From assembly GCF_900102885.1 (NCBI RefSeq), contig NZ_FNGE01000002.1, positions 310,001 through 374,000 of the forward strand: a stretch of 64,000 nucleotides of DNA. Reading direction: 5' to 3'. The notes under the pieces were generated by a model. That model saw only the letters and a program-made list of their open reading frames with translations. It searched no databases and was not told the DNA's origin. This document shows, piece after piece, positions 57,101-64,000 of the stretch (position 1 is its first letter; each line of letters starts with the position of its first letter). The DNA comes from Paracoccus chinensis (GTDB lineage: Bacteria; Pseudomonadota; Alphaproteobacteria; Rhodobacterales; Rhodobacteraceae). The translations under genes were made by a program, and so were the position numbers.

Positions 57101-57237
57101 GGCGTCAGGGCGGCAAGGACCGGCCGCCCAGGAACGAGGGCGGGCGCAGCTTCGAGGCGCGTCCCCCGCGCAACGACAAGCCGATCGACCCCGACAGCCC
57201 CTTCGCCATCCTGGCGGCGCTGAAGAACAAGTCGTGA
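54181..57237 (+). CDS. Suv3-like DEAD/DEAH-box RNA helicase
   Basis: This 1018-residue protein is related to mitochondrial SUPV3L1/Suv3. It has Walker A GPTNTGKTHYAIE, motif II DEIQLCAD, motif III LGSATMRP and motif VI QIAGRAGRH, followed by the Suv3 C-terminal region. After about residue 780 the chain becomes disordered: first a Glu/Ala-rich stretch, then an Arg/Gly/Gln-rich stretch, ending in SPFAILAALKN. The GTG start lies just after the TPR stop. It probably unwinds RNA for degradation, with possible partners such as PNPase. Confidence 0.92.
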   Translation: MAGRVTAVLGPTNTGKTHYAIERMLAHRTGVIGLPLRLLAREVYDRIVKARGPSVVALITGEERIVPERAAYWVATTEAMPEVLADFVAIDEIQLCADPERGHVFTDRLLNMRGLHETLFLGSATMRPAIAALVPEAQFMRRERFSTLSWAGSKKLSRMPPRSAIVGFSVDDVYATAELIRRQKGGCAVVMGALSPRTRNAQVAMYQAGEVDYLVATDAIGMGLNLDIRHVAFEATHKFDGRRLRPLFPHELGQIAGRAGRHTEPGTFGVTGEAQPLDEGLIDAIENHRFQPISRLIWRNSALEFGTVDRLIRSLEQPSGNEWLGRGREADDLSALKTLSALPEVHDRVTHPKDVRLLWDVCRIPDFRGISPAEHTTLLTRIFGFLQEGGIPGDWLARAVARIDKTGGDIDAISKRLAYIRTWTYVAQRNGWVRDEAHWREETRAVEDRLSDALHAALTQRFVDRRTSVLMRRLKQKESLVAEVNDKGEVTVEGEFAGRLEGFRFRTDPSAQGDEARMLTRAAYEALRPEFHLRADRFYNAPDTELDFTVQGGLMWGGSAVGKLVKGADPLKPGIEVFVDEEAGSDVAEKVRRRLQHFIDRKIAAGFEPLMAMQADETLTGLARGIAFRLVEAMGVLPREGIASEIKELDQDARGSLRKHGVRFGQFTIFLPALLKPAPTRLRLLLSALWAGADEFPESPPPGLVTIPNLPDVPRDYYTLSGYRPAGERAIRIDMLERLADMLRGQDSRAGFEATPDMLSITGMTLDQFADLMAGLGYRAEKGERAKARAAAPVAVPEPAPVAEGESVAPMTEEESVLAAETRARWEAEQAERQRAEAEAAAASGEAPDEAESAEAGQAEAAPAEMESFYTFTWAPRPRGPRRQAGEGEARGNNRRPRRFDGPQGQGQGQRRDGQPREGQPQDAAAPEGARRDDRPRGERRFDGNRSRDDQGEGQGRHGKGKPQGKGDRGKSEGRQGGKDRPPRNEGGRSFEARPPRNDKPIDPDSPFAILAALKNKS

Positions 57238-57253
57238 CGCGGCAGCGACACTG

Positions 57254-57589
57254 ATGGCGCGCAAGGGCAGGGACCGGACGCCCGAGGTCGAGGACGCTCC
57301 GGCGGACGCGATCCGGCTGGACCGCTGGCTCTGCCATGCGCGCGTCTTCAAGACCCGCACGGTGGCGGCCGAGCGAATCGCGGCAGGGGGCGTGCGCATC
57401 AACGGCGCGCCCTGCCGCAAGCCGGGGCACGAGGTGAAGGTGGGCGACGTGGTCACGGCCGCCGCCCCCGGGGGCGTCCGCAGCCTGCGCGTCCTGTCGC
57501 CCGGCGAGCGCCGCGGCCCGGCCAGCGAGGCCCGCGCGCTTTACGAGGATCTCGATGCGCCGGATCTTCCGGATGCGCCCGGCGCATGA
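57254..57589 (+). CDS. hslR: S4-domain RNA-binding protein (Hsp15 family)
   Basis: This 111-residue protein has the S4 motif RLDRWLCHARVFKTRTVAAERI, then VRINGAPCRKPGHEVKVGD. Hsp15 binds stalled 50S subunits carrying nascent tRNA. It lies 16 bp after the helicase gene and precedes the ferredoxin gene, an arrangement common in this family. Confidence 0.9.
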   Translation: MARKGRDRTPEVEDAPADAIRLDRWLCHARVFKTRTVAAERIAAGGVRINGAPCRKPGHEVKVGDVVTAAAPGGVRSLRVLSPGERRGPASEARALYEDLDAPDLPDAPGA

Positions 57590-57669
57590 CGGCCGTGCGG
57601 CGCGGGCCGGGTTGAACCCGCCCGGCGAAAGGCATAGGTGAGGCCCCGCACCTGCCCGCGAGGAACCCG

Positions 57670-58008
57670 ATGACCTATGTCGTGACCGATAACTGCATCA
57701 TGTGCAAATACACGGACTGCGTCGAGGTCTGCCCCGTGGACTGCTTCTACGAGGGCGAGAACACGCTGGTCATCCACCCGGACGAGTGCATCGACTGCGG
57801 TGTCTGCGAACCCGAGTGCCCCGCCGACGCGATCCGCCCAGACACCGAGCCGGACATGGAGAACTGGGTCGAGTTCAACCGGAAGTATTCCGAGCAATGG
57901 CCGGTGATCACCCGCAAGAAGGACCCGCTGCCCACCGCCACGGAAATGGACGGAGTCGCGGGCAAGCTCGAGAAATACTTCTCTCCGAACCCGGGCGAGG
58001 GCGACTGA
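57670..58008 (+). CDS. fdxA: Seven-iron ferredoxin FdxA
   Basis: This 112-residue ferredoxin carries one 3Fe-4S and one 4Fe-4S cluster. Cluster ligands are in [19 protein letters not shown] and [17 protein letters not shown], and the C-terminal extension ([11 protein letters not shown]) is typical of the FdxA type. A GAGGAA site precedes the ATG. It is probably co-transcribed with the Hsp15 gene. Confidence 0.95.
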   Translation: MTYVVTDNCIMCKYTDCVEVCPVDCFYEGENTLVIHPDECIDCGVCEPECPADAIRPDTEPDMENWVEFNRKYSEQWPVITRKKDPLPTATEMDGVAGKLEKYFSPNPGEGD

Positions 58009-58086
58009 GCCCCTCTGTGTTGACGATCGCGTGAAGCTTCGACATCATCGGCGCACAGGCCCGATTTGGCGCGCGAGCGCCTGAAT

Positions 58087-58104
58087 CCCCCTTCAAGAAG
58101 GGGG
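58087..58104. other. Hairpin between fdxA and carD
   Basis: CCCCCTT (58087-58093) and AAGGGGG (58098-58104) form a 7-bp stem around CAAG, flanked by GAAT and TGATTC that nearly extend it. It lies 78 bp after fdxA and could terminate it or be a site for carD control. There is no T tract. A TATATACT at 58115-58122 nearby looks like a possible -10 box for carD. Confidence 0.45.
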
Positions 58105-58225
58105 TGATTCGTGCTATATACTTGTCACATTGGCCACGTTCTCGGGCGATGGCCAGCTGTCCTGCGGCCGGAAACCTGCTAGCCCAGCCAGCCGACACAG
58201 ATCACACGCACCCCAGGAGGACAAG

Positions 58226-58258
58226 CCCCCCGGGGGTATTTTGCGCCCCGCAAGGCGC
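58226..58258 (+). repeat. Degenerate repeat copy upstream of carD
   Basis: CCCCCCGGGGGTATTTTGCGCCCC shares the CCCCGGGATATTT-type core, with one base changed, with the dispersed repeat family. It lies in the carD leader and so may be transcribed. Confidence 0.35.
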
Positions 58259-58278
58259 GCGCCTTGGAAGGAAGCATG

Positions 58279-58788
58279 ATGTCGAAGACCAAGAAGAACG
58301 AGTTTCATCCCGACGATTTCGTGGTCTATCCGGCCCACGGCGTCGGCCGCATCGTGTCCATCGAAGAGCAGGAGGTCGCCGGCCTCCGCCTCGAGATGTT
58401 CGTGATCTCGTTCGACAAGGACAAGATGACCCTTCGCGTTCCGACTGCCCGCGCGACCGAGATCGGGATGCGCAGCCTCGCCTCGCCCGATCTGGTGGAC
58501 CGCGCCTTCGAGACGCTGAAGGGCAAGGCTCGCGTCAAGCGCGCGATGTGGTCGCGCCGCGCGCAGGAATACGAGCAGAAGATCAACTCGGGCGACCTGC
58601 TGTCCATCGCCGAGGTCGTGCGCGACCTGCACCGCAGCGACGACCAGCGCGAACAGTCCTATTCCGAGCGTCAGCTGTACGAGGCCGCGCTGGACCGCCT
58701 GACCCGCGAGGTCGCCGCCGTCAGCGGCATGGACGAGGGCGGCGCCCAGAAGAAGGTCGAAGCCGTCCTGACCGCCCGCGCGGCCTGA
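58279..58788 (+). CDS. carD: CarD family transcription regulator
   Basis: This 169-residue protein has an RNA-polymerase-interacting N-terminal domain (HPDDFVVYPAHGVGRIVSIEEQE) and a helical DNA-binding C terminus (LLSIAEVVRDLHRSD, SYSERQLYEAALDRLTREVA). Alphaproteobacterial CarD stabilises open complexes and supports rRNA and housekeeping transcription. Tandem ATGs at 58276 and 58279 follow GGAAGGA. The second gives better spacing. Confidence 0.93.
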   Translation: MSKTKKNEFHPDDFVVYPAHGVGRIVSIEEQEVAGLRLEMFVISFDKDKMTLRVPTARATEIGMRSLASPDLVDRAFETLKGKARVKRAMWSRRAQEYEQKINSGDLLSIAEVVRDLHRSDDQREQSYSERQLYEAALDRLTREVAAVSGMDEGGAQKKVEAVLTARAA

Positions 58789-58812
58789 GGGCCAGATCGC
58801 AAACGATCAAAC

Positions 58813-58837
58813 AGGGCGCCTTCGGGCGCCCTTCGCT
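58813..58837 (+). terminator. Terminator after carD
   Basis: AGGGCGCC (58813-58820) and GGCGCCCT (58825-58832) form a perfect 8-bp stem closing a UUCG tetraloop, followed by TCG. It also lies just past the convergent small orphan gene. Confidence 0.82.
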
Positions 58838-58846
58838 TGTCTGGAG

Positions 58847-59053
58847 TCACTGCTTTGGCAAACACCACGTCTCTATGATCGGCACTTTACCAGACATATG
58901 AGATGATTTCAGAAAATCGGCCGCGCGGATGCAGGCGTCTTGGCTCGAGAATTCGCCGATATGCACAAGACTGCTTCGCTCTACCTGGCTACCGCCGAAC
59001 TGGCCGGGCTGCACTATGCCGGCCACCCAAGCTACAAGAATGAAGATCTCCAT
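58847..59053 (-). CDS. Small exported orphan protein
   Basis: This 68-residue protein starts MEIFILVAWVAGIV, a short signal or anchor, and ends IIETWCLPKQ, with Cys pairs typical of small exported proteins. A strong GAGGGAG lies 6 nt upstream of the ATG at 59053. The surrounding 300 bp are about half G+C, clearly less than neighbours, so recent acquisition is likely. I do not recognise the family. Confidence 0.65.
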   Translation of the reverse strand: MEIFILVAWVAGIVQPGQFGGSQVERSSLVHIGEFSSQDACIRAADFLKSSHMSGKVPIIETWCLPKQ

Positions 59054-59133
59054 GGCTGCTCCCTCTAAAGACGGCCCAGAGATCAAGGATAGCACAGCGT
59101 ATGACTGCTGGATTTAGTGGAGTATCCAACTAA

Positions 59134-59154
59134 GGCGCATGTTGCAGATGCGCC
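59134..59154 (-). terminator. Hairpin after the M20 peptidase gene
   Basis: GGCGCAT (59134-59140) and ATGCGCC (59148-59154) form a perfect 7-bp stem with a 7-nt loop. On the minus strand it is 10 bp beyond the peptidase stop and is followed by TTAGTT. Confidence 0.5.
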
Positions 59155-59164
59155 CTGCTGCAAT

Positions 59165-60550
59165 TCACATAAGCGCCGCGATGATCCGCGCCCAGCTGCG
59201 CGCGCCCTTCGAGAAGCTCTCCACATCATACTTCTCGTTCGGCGAGTGGATGCGGTCGTCGTCGCGGCCGAAGCCGATCAGCATCGTGTCCATCCCGAGC
59301 ATCCGCTTGAAGTCGCCCGCCACGGGGATCGAGCCGCCCGCGCCGATGAACGCGGCCTCGCGGCCCCATTCGGCGGTCAACGCCTGTTTCGCCGCCCCGA
59401 AGGCGGGGTCCGAGGTGTCCATGACGCTGGCCTGCGAATTGCCATGGGCGTGGAACTCGACCGTGCAGTCGGCGGGGATGTGGGCGCGGACATGGGCGCG
59501 CAGGGCCGCGCGGATCGCGTCGGGGTCCTGCGTCCCGACAAGGCGGCAGCTGACCTTGGCGCGGGCCTCAGCCGGCAGGACGGTCTTGAACCCCTCGCCT
59601 GCGTAGCCCCCGGCAATGCCGTTGATCTCGAGGGTCGGGCGATTCCAGACCATCTCCAGTCCCGTGCGGCCCTTTTCTCCGATGGGCTCGCGCAGGCCCA
59701 CGCGGGACAGGAACTCGGCCGAGTCGAAGCCCAGCGCCTGCCAGTCGGCGCGCAGTTCGTCCGTCAGCTCGGGGGCGCCGTCGTAGAAGCCGGGCAGGGT
59801 CACGCGGCCCTCGGCGTCCTTGACCGAGGCCAGCGCGTTCACCAGCACCTGGATCGGGTTCGCGGCGAGGCCCCCGAAGCTGCCGGAATGCAGGTCGCGG
59901 TCGGCGGCACGGACGGTGATCTCTTCCCCCATCAGCCCGCGCAACTGCGTCGTGATTGCGGGCCGTCCGTCGGCATACATGGTCGTGTCGCAGATCAGCG
60001 CGAGGTCGGCCCGCAGCATCCCGGCATTCTCGCGCAGGAAGGGCTGGAGGTTGGTCGAGCCCGACTCCTCCTCGCCCTCGAACAGCAGGATCAGCCCCGG
60101 GGGCAGGGCGCCGTGGACGGATTTCCAGGCGCGGCAGGCCTCGACGAAGGTCATCAGCTGCCCCTTGTCGTCGGCCGCACCCCGGCCGCGGATCACGGGA
60201 CCCTCGGGCGTGTCCTCGACCTGCGGATCGAAGGGCGGACGGTTCCACAGCTCCAGCGGATCGACGGGCTGGACGTCGTAATGGCCGTAGAACAGCAGGC
60301 TGCGCCCCTCGCCCGCAGGCGTGCGCGCCACCACCATGGGATGGCCGGGCGTGTCCATCACCGCTGCGTCAAAGCCGACACCGGCCAGTTCCTCGCGCAG
60401 CCAGTGCGCCGCCGCCCGCACGTCCGCCGCGAAGGCCGGATCGGTCGAGATCGAGGGAATGCGCAGGAACGCCTTCAGCCGCTCGATCGCCTCGGGCAGC
60501 CCGGCATCCAGCCGCTCCAGCACCTCGTCCAGCCGGGAATCCGTGGCCAT
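59165..60550 (-). CDS. M20 family dipeptidase (ArgE/DapE/ACY1 group)
   Basis: This 461-residue zinc peptidase of the CPG2-like M20 group has metal ligands in LLFYGHYDVQPVDP (His, Asp), RGAADDKGQL (Asp), EGEEESGS (Glu-Glu) and the C-terminal region near ARSWARIIA. It probably cleaves dipeptides or acyl-amino acids. The ATG at 60550 follows AAAGGACGG. It is divergent from hemA. Confidence 0.92.
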   Translation of the reverse strand: MATDSRLDEVLERLDAGLPEAIERLKAFLRIPSISTDPAFAADVRAAAHWLREELAGVGFDAAVMDTPGHPMVVARTPAGEGRSLLFYGHYDVQPVDPLELWNRPPFDPQVEDTPEGPVIRGRGAADDKGQLMTFVEACRAWKSVHGALPPGLILLFEGEEESGSTNLQPFLRENAGMLRADLALICDTTMYADGRPAITTQLRGLMGEEITVRAADRDLHSGSFGGLAANPIQVLVNALASVKDAEGRVTLPGFYDGAPELTDELRADWQALGFDSAEFLSRVGLREPIGEKGRTGLEMVWNRPTLEINGIAGGYAGEGFKTVLPAEARAKVSCRLVGTQDPDAIRAALRAHVRAHIPADCTVEFHAHGNSQASVMDTSDPAFGAAKQALTAEWGREAAFIGAGGSIPVAGDFKRMLGMDTMLIGFGRDDDRIHSPNEKYDVESFSKGARSWARIIAALM

Positions 60551-60635
60551 GATCCGTCCTTTCCTTAGCGTATTCATCAAGTTCCCCTACGACTTTTCGT
60601 CTCAGGGGAGGGATAAAGGGTGTTAATCGCCGCCA

Positions 60636-60649
60636 TTGATCCTTATCAA
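60636..60649. promoter_or_regulatory. Perfect FNR-type box upstream of hemA
   Basis: TTGATCCTTATCAA matches the FNR/FnrL consensus TTGAT-N4-ATCAA exactly. It lies 80 bp before the hemA ATG and 86 bp before the divergent peptidase gene. FnrL control of hemA is established in Rhodobacter, so oxygen-responsive expression here is a well-founded inference. Confidence 0.88.
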
Positions 60650-60728
60650 TGCAAGGACCGCAGGATCGGACGATGATCCGCTCAGGCGTGTGCCGCAAGC
60701 CCAGCCAGTTTCGCAAGGGATCACGACG

Positions 60729-61958
60729 ATGAACTACGATGCCGCACTCGATCAGGCCCTGAAGCGTCTGCACGATGAAGGCCGTTATCGGACGTTCATC
60801 GACATCGAGCGGCGCAAGGGCCATTTCCCGCAGGCGATCTGGAAGCGTCCCGACGGGGGCGAGCAGGAGATCACCGTCTGGTGCGGCAACGACTACCTGG
60901 GCATGGGCCAGCACCCGGTCGTGCTGAAGGCCATGCACGAGGCGCTGGACGCGACCGGGGCAGGTTCCGGCGGCACGCGCAACATCTCGGGCACCACGGT
61001 CTATCACAAGCGGCTGGAAGCGGAACTCGCGGACCTGCACGGCAAGGAAGCCGCGCTGGTCTTCTCCTCGGCCTATATCGCCAATGACGCGACGCTTTCG
61101 ACGCTGCGCAAGCTGTTCCCGGGCCTGATCATCTATTCGGACGAGCTGAACCACGCGTCCATGATCGAGGGCATCAAGCGCTTCGACGGCGCCAAGCGCA
61201 TCTTCCGCCACAACGACGTGGCCCACCTGCGCGAGCTTCTGGCCAAGGACGACCCGGCTGCGCCCAAGCTGATCGCCTTCGAATCGATCTATTCGATGGA
61301 CGGCGACTTCGGCCCCATCGCCGAGATCTGCGATCTCGCGGACGAGTTCAACGCCCTGACCTACCTGGACGAGGTTCATGCGGTCGGCATGTATGGCCCC
61401 CGCGGCGGCGGCGTGGCGGAACGCGACGGGCTGATGGGCCGAATCGATATCTTCAACGGCACGCTCGGCAAGGCCTTCGGCGTCTTCGGCGGCTATATCG
61501 CGGGCACGGCCAAGATGTGCGACGCGATCCGGTCCTATGCGCCGGGCTTCATCTTCACCACCTCGATCCCGCCCGCGGTCGCGGCGGGGGCCGCGGCCTC
61601 GATCGCCCATCTCAAGACCGCCGAGGGGCAGAAGCTGCGCGACGCCCAGCAGCTGCACGCCCGCATCCTGAAGATGCGGCTCAAGGGACTGGGGATGCCC
61701 ATCGACGACCGCGGCAGCCATATCGTGCCGGTCCATGTCGGCAACCCGGTCCACTGCAAGATGCTGTCGGACATGCTGCTGGCCGAATTCGGCATCTACG
61801 TCCAGCCGATCAACTTCCCCACCGTGCCGCGCGGGACGGAACGGCTGCGCTTCACGCCCTCGCCGGTGCATGACCCGAAGCAGATCGACCATCTGGTGCG
61901 CGCGATGGATGCGCTCTGGTCACGCTGCGCGCTTAATCGCTCGCACGCGGTCGCCTGA
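60729..61958 (+). CDS. hemA: 5-aminolevulinate synthase
   Basis: This 409-residue PLP enzyme condenses glycine and succinyl-CoA to start tetrapyrrole synthesis by the C4 route, a hallmark of alphaproteobacteria. Motifs are [36 protein letters not shown] and the catalytic Lys in [14 protein letters not shown]. The ATG at 60729 fits the family N terminus ([11 protein letters not shown]). Expression is probably regulated by the FNR box upstream. Confidence 0.97.
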   Translation: MNYDAALDQALKRLHDEGRYRTFIDIERRKGHFPQAIWKRPDGGEQEITVWCGNDYLGMGQHPVVLKAMHEALDATGAGSGGTRNISGTTVYHKRLEAELADLHGKEAALVFSSAYIANDATLSTLRKLFPGLIIYSDELNHASMIEGIKRFDGAKRIFRHNDVAHLRELLAKDDPAAPKLIAFESIYSMDGDFGPIAEICDLADEFNALTYLDEVHAVGMYGPRGGGVAERDGLMGRIDIFNGTLGKAFGVFGGYIAGTAKMCDAIRSYAPGFIFTTSIPPAVAAGAAASIAHLKTAEGQKLRDAQQLHARILKMRLKGLGMPIDDRGSHIVPVHVGNPVHCKMLSDMLLAEFGIYVQPINFPTVPRGTERLRFTPSPVHDPKQIDHLVRAMDALWSRCALNRSHAVA

Positions 61959-62071
61959 GGGCCAACAAGCAGTGTCGCCCCTCTCGCCCCCGTGATAGCC
62001 TGTCCCTAAACAAAGAGGGCCAGATTCGCGTTAAGGCGTGAAGCGGACCTTCCAGAATGAGGCAGGCAGAC

Positions 62072-63307
62072 ATGAGCGGGACGCGGGCGTCGTCAACGAC
62101 GGGCGATTCCTTGACGGGTGGGGTGGCTGCGCCGGGTTTCGATGATTTCGAAATGCGGCTTGGCGACATGATGCGTGGAGAGCGCGCGACGATCGGCAAG
62201 TCACTGCTGGATGTCCAGCGCGAGCTGCGGATCCGCGCCTCCTACATCGCCGCCATCGAGAATTGCGACATCTCGGCCTTCGACGCGCCCAGCTTCGTCG
62301 CGGGCTATGTGCGGTCCTATGCCCGCTACCTCGGCATGGACCAGGACTGGGTCTTCCGCCGCTTCTGCGAGGAATCGGGCTTCCAGCCCGCGCATGGCAT
62401 TGCGCCCGCCGCACCTGGCCCCAAGGCGCCCCGCCAGCCCGGCGACCCCACCGAGGCCCTGGCCAATCCCCGCGCGCTGTATCTGCCGCAGCCCGAAAGC
62501 TTCTGGTCCTCGCTGGAGCCCAGGGCCGTGGGTTCGCTGCTGGTGATGGCCGCCGTCGTCCTCGGCCTCGGCTATGGCGGCTGGTCGGTGCTGAAAGAGG
62601 TGCAGAAGGTCAACCTGACGCCCTCGGACCAGGCGCCCGCCGTGGTGGCGACGCTGGACCCGGTGCAGGACGCCGCGCCCGCGGGGGTGCAGGACGTGGC
62701 TTCGGTCGACCTGCCGCAGCCCGAGGCGCTGGACCGCATCTATCGCCCCCGTGCGCTGGAGGTGCCGGTGTTGACGCCGCGCGACACGCCCATCGCCGCG
62801 ATCGACCCCGGCCTGCCGGAACAACAGCCTGCCACGCAGACCCAGGTCGCAGAGGCAGGGCAGCAGCCGGTCCCGGCTGCCGTCCCGCAGGCGGGCGCGG
62901 CTGAAGCGCAGCTGGCCACCCAGACGGTGCGGACCCTTGGCCCCGATGCGCCGCAGCTCGAGATCCTGGCGGCGCGGCCCGCCTGGGTTCGGATCAGCTC
63001 GGCCGACGGGACGGTGATTCTGGAAAAGACGCTTGATGCGGGCGAGCGCTTTGCGCTGCCGCCGACCGAACAGCCGCCGAAGCTGCGGACAGGGAACTCG
63101 GGCGCGGTCTATTTCACGGTGAACGGCCAGACCTACGGCCCGGCGGCGCCGGGGGCCAAGGTCATCAAGGACGTGGTGCTGTCGCCCGACGCGCTGGCGC
63201 AGAACTATGCGGTCGCGGACGTGACGGCAGATCCCGAGCTTGCCAGCATGTTCGCCGTCGCCTCGGCCGCCCCCTTGCCGAGCGAGGGGGGGGCGGCGAC
63301 CCCCTGA
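62072..63307 (+). CDS. RodZ-like helix-turn-helix membrane protein
   Basis: This 411-residue protein has an N-terminal HTH_25 domain (GDMMRGERATIGKSLLDVQ, RASYIAAIENCDISAFDAP), one membrane helix (AVGSLLVMAAVVLGLGYGGW), a Pro/Gln-rich periplasmic linker and a C-terminal DUF4115 domain (PAWVRISSADGTVILEKTLDAGERF). In rods RodZ links MreB to the envelope. The ATG at 62072 was chosen, and one at 62057 is possible. It precedes ispG, a common arrangement in this group. Confidence 0.88.
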   Translation: MSGTRASSTTGDSLTGGVAAPGFDDFEMRLGDMMRGERATIGKSLLDVQRELRIRASYIAAIENCDISAFDAPSFVAGYVRSYARYLGMDQDWVFRRFCEESGFQPAHGIAPAAPGPKAPRQPGDPTEALANPRALYLPQPESFWSSLEPRAVGSLLVMAAVVLGLGYGGWSVLKEVQKVNLTPSDQAPAVVATLDPVQDAAPAGVQDVASVDLPQPEALDRIYRPRALEVPVLTPRDTPIAAIDPGLPEQQPATQTQVAEAGQQPVPAAVPQAGAAEAQLATQTVRTLGPDAPQLEILAARPAWVRISSADGTVILEKTLDAGERFALPPTEQPPKLRTGNSGAVYFTVNGQTYGPAAPGAKVIKDVVLSPDALAQNYAVADVTADPELASMFAVASAAPLPSEGGAATP

Positions 63308-63376
63308 CGGCTTCGTGCGGTTGCCCGCGCGGCTGCAAGGGCCTATGTCTGCGGGCGTCAGCCGAAAGGTCCCGCG

Positions 63377-64000
63377 ATGACGCACAACCCCATCCGTCCC
63401 TGGCGCAACATCGAACGCCGCCGGTCGCGCCAGATCATGGTCGGCCGCGTGCCGGTGGGGGGCGACGCCCCGATCAGCGTGCAGACTATGACGAACACCG
63501 ATTCGTCGGACGTGCGCGCCACGCTGGCGCAGGTGATCGCGGCGGCAGAGGCGGGCGCAGACATCGTGCGCGTCTCGACCCCCGACGAGGCCTCAACCCG
63601 GGCGCTGCGCGAGATCACGCGCGAAAGCCCGGTGCCGATCGTGGCCGACATCCATTTCCATTACCGCCGCGCCATCGAGGCGGCGCAGGCGGGCGCGGCC
63701 TGCCTGCGGATCAACCCGGGCAACATCGGTGACGCGGCGCGGGTGCGCGAGGTCGTGCAGGCCGCCAAGGACCACGGCTGTTCCATCCGCATCGGCGTGA
63801 ACGCCGGCTCGCTGGAACGCCACCTGCTGGAGAAATACGGCGAGCCCTGTCCGGCAGCGATGGTCGAATCCGGCCTCGACCACATCAAGCTGCTGCAGGA
63901 CAACGACTTCCACGAGTTCAAGATCAGCGTGAAGGCGTCCGACGTCTTCCTCGCCGCCGCCGCCTATCAGGAACTGGCCGAGGCGACCGACGCGCCGATC
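63377..64000 (+). CDS. ispG: 4-hydroxy-3-methylbut-2-enyl diphosphate synthase IspG, N-terminal part
   Basis: The first 208 codons run to the right edge without a stop, so the gene is truncated only by the window. The TIM-barrel part is clear: [74 protein letters not shown] and [14 protein letters not shown]. The C-terminal 4Fe-4S domain lies beyond. The enzyme acts in the MEP isoprenoid pathway. It starts at the ATG at 63377, 69 bp after the RodZ-like gene. Confidence 0.96.
   Translation, partial: MTHNPIRPWRNIERRRSRQIMVGRVPVGGDAPISVQTMTNTDSSDVRATLAQVIAAAEAGADIVRVSTPDEASTRALREITRESPVPIVADIHFHYRRAIEAAQAGAACLRINPGNIGDAARVREVVQAAKDHGCSIRIGVNAGSLERHLLEKYGEPCPAAMVESGLDHIKLLQDNDFHEFKISVKASDVFLAAAAYQELAEATDAPI

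Noticed and set aside
56870..57130. Apparent short repeats in the helicase gene as a tandem repeat array
   Set aside because: The GGC/CGC-rich similarity reflects Arg/Gly/Gln codons of a disordered tail. Units vary in length, and no exact DNA period was found.

Overview
The window is a GC-rich (roughly two-thirds G+C) chromosomal segment of an alphaproteobacterium of the family Rhodobacteraceae, most likely Paracoccus or a close relative. The gene set supports this: a C4-pathway 5-aminolevulinate synthase (hemA), ntrYX next to hfq-hflX, a short HPr kinase with RapZ, EIIA-Man and HPr, an alphaproteobacterial CarD, a Suv3-like helicase, and family-typical DUF2125, DUF2852, DUF2007 and DUF924 proteins. 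Genes are tightly packed, with many 1-4 bp stop/start overlaps and frequent GTG/TTG starts. No tRNA, rRNA, CRISPR array, prophage or insertion sequence was seen. Both ends cut genes: ntrY on the left and ispG on the right.

Layout. 1-8330: the end of ntrY and ntrX (+), then a block on the minus strand (hflX, hfq, trkH, trkA) with a VOC gene embedded on plus. 8619-11818: a type I secretion fusion protein and ABC exporter. 11966-16203: mlaA-mlaC facing a class A penicillin-binding protein across a shared terminator. 16204-19995: ammonium transporter, long-chain prenyl diphosphate synthase, DUF2007, TrmN6-like methyltransferase, DUF465. 20123-26150: a Pho box followed by pstSCAB-phoU-phoB. 26377-27563: manganese catalase and a probably exported HIRAN protein. 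28130-32471: lpdA, DUF924, MFS and queA (-). 32601-37179: hisC-tyrC, DUF2125, ChaC and a glycosyltransferase. 37268-41471: rnr and pckA. 41623-44366: hprK-rapZ-EIIA-HPr-tetR. 44459-48176: DUF2852, gshA, RlmI-like and a PIN protein. 48234-51998: zwf-pgl-pgi. 52288-57589: lipase-like hydrolase, SCP2, TPR protein, Suv3-like helicase, Hsp15. 57670-64000: fdxA, carD, a small AT-richer orphan, an M20 peptidase, hemA behind a perfect FNR box, a RodZ-like protein and ispG.

Functionally this is mostly core genome: nitrogen and redox signalling (NtrYX), potassium uptake, phosphate scavenging and its control, envelope lipid and peptidoglycan upkeep, gluconeogenesis next to the regulatory PTS, entry of glucose-6-phosphate into the oxidative branch, and haem and isoprenoid precursors.

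The most unusual feature is an ungapped, in-frame 117-bp tandem duplication of the pckA translation-start region. It gives two start sites and a possible 39-residue extension. Others are an NtrX that lacks the GAFTGA motif, a dispersed hairpin repeat family, a probably exported HIRAN protein paired with Mn catalase, an apparently inverted trkAH/hfq/hflX block, and the absence of chvGI between pckA and hprK. I saw no wholly new multigene system.
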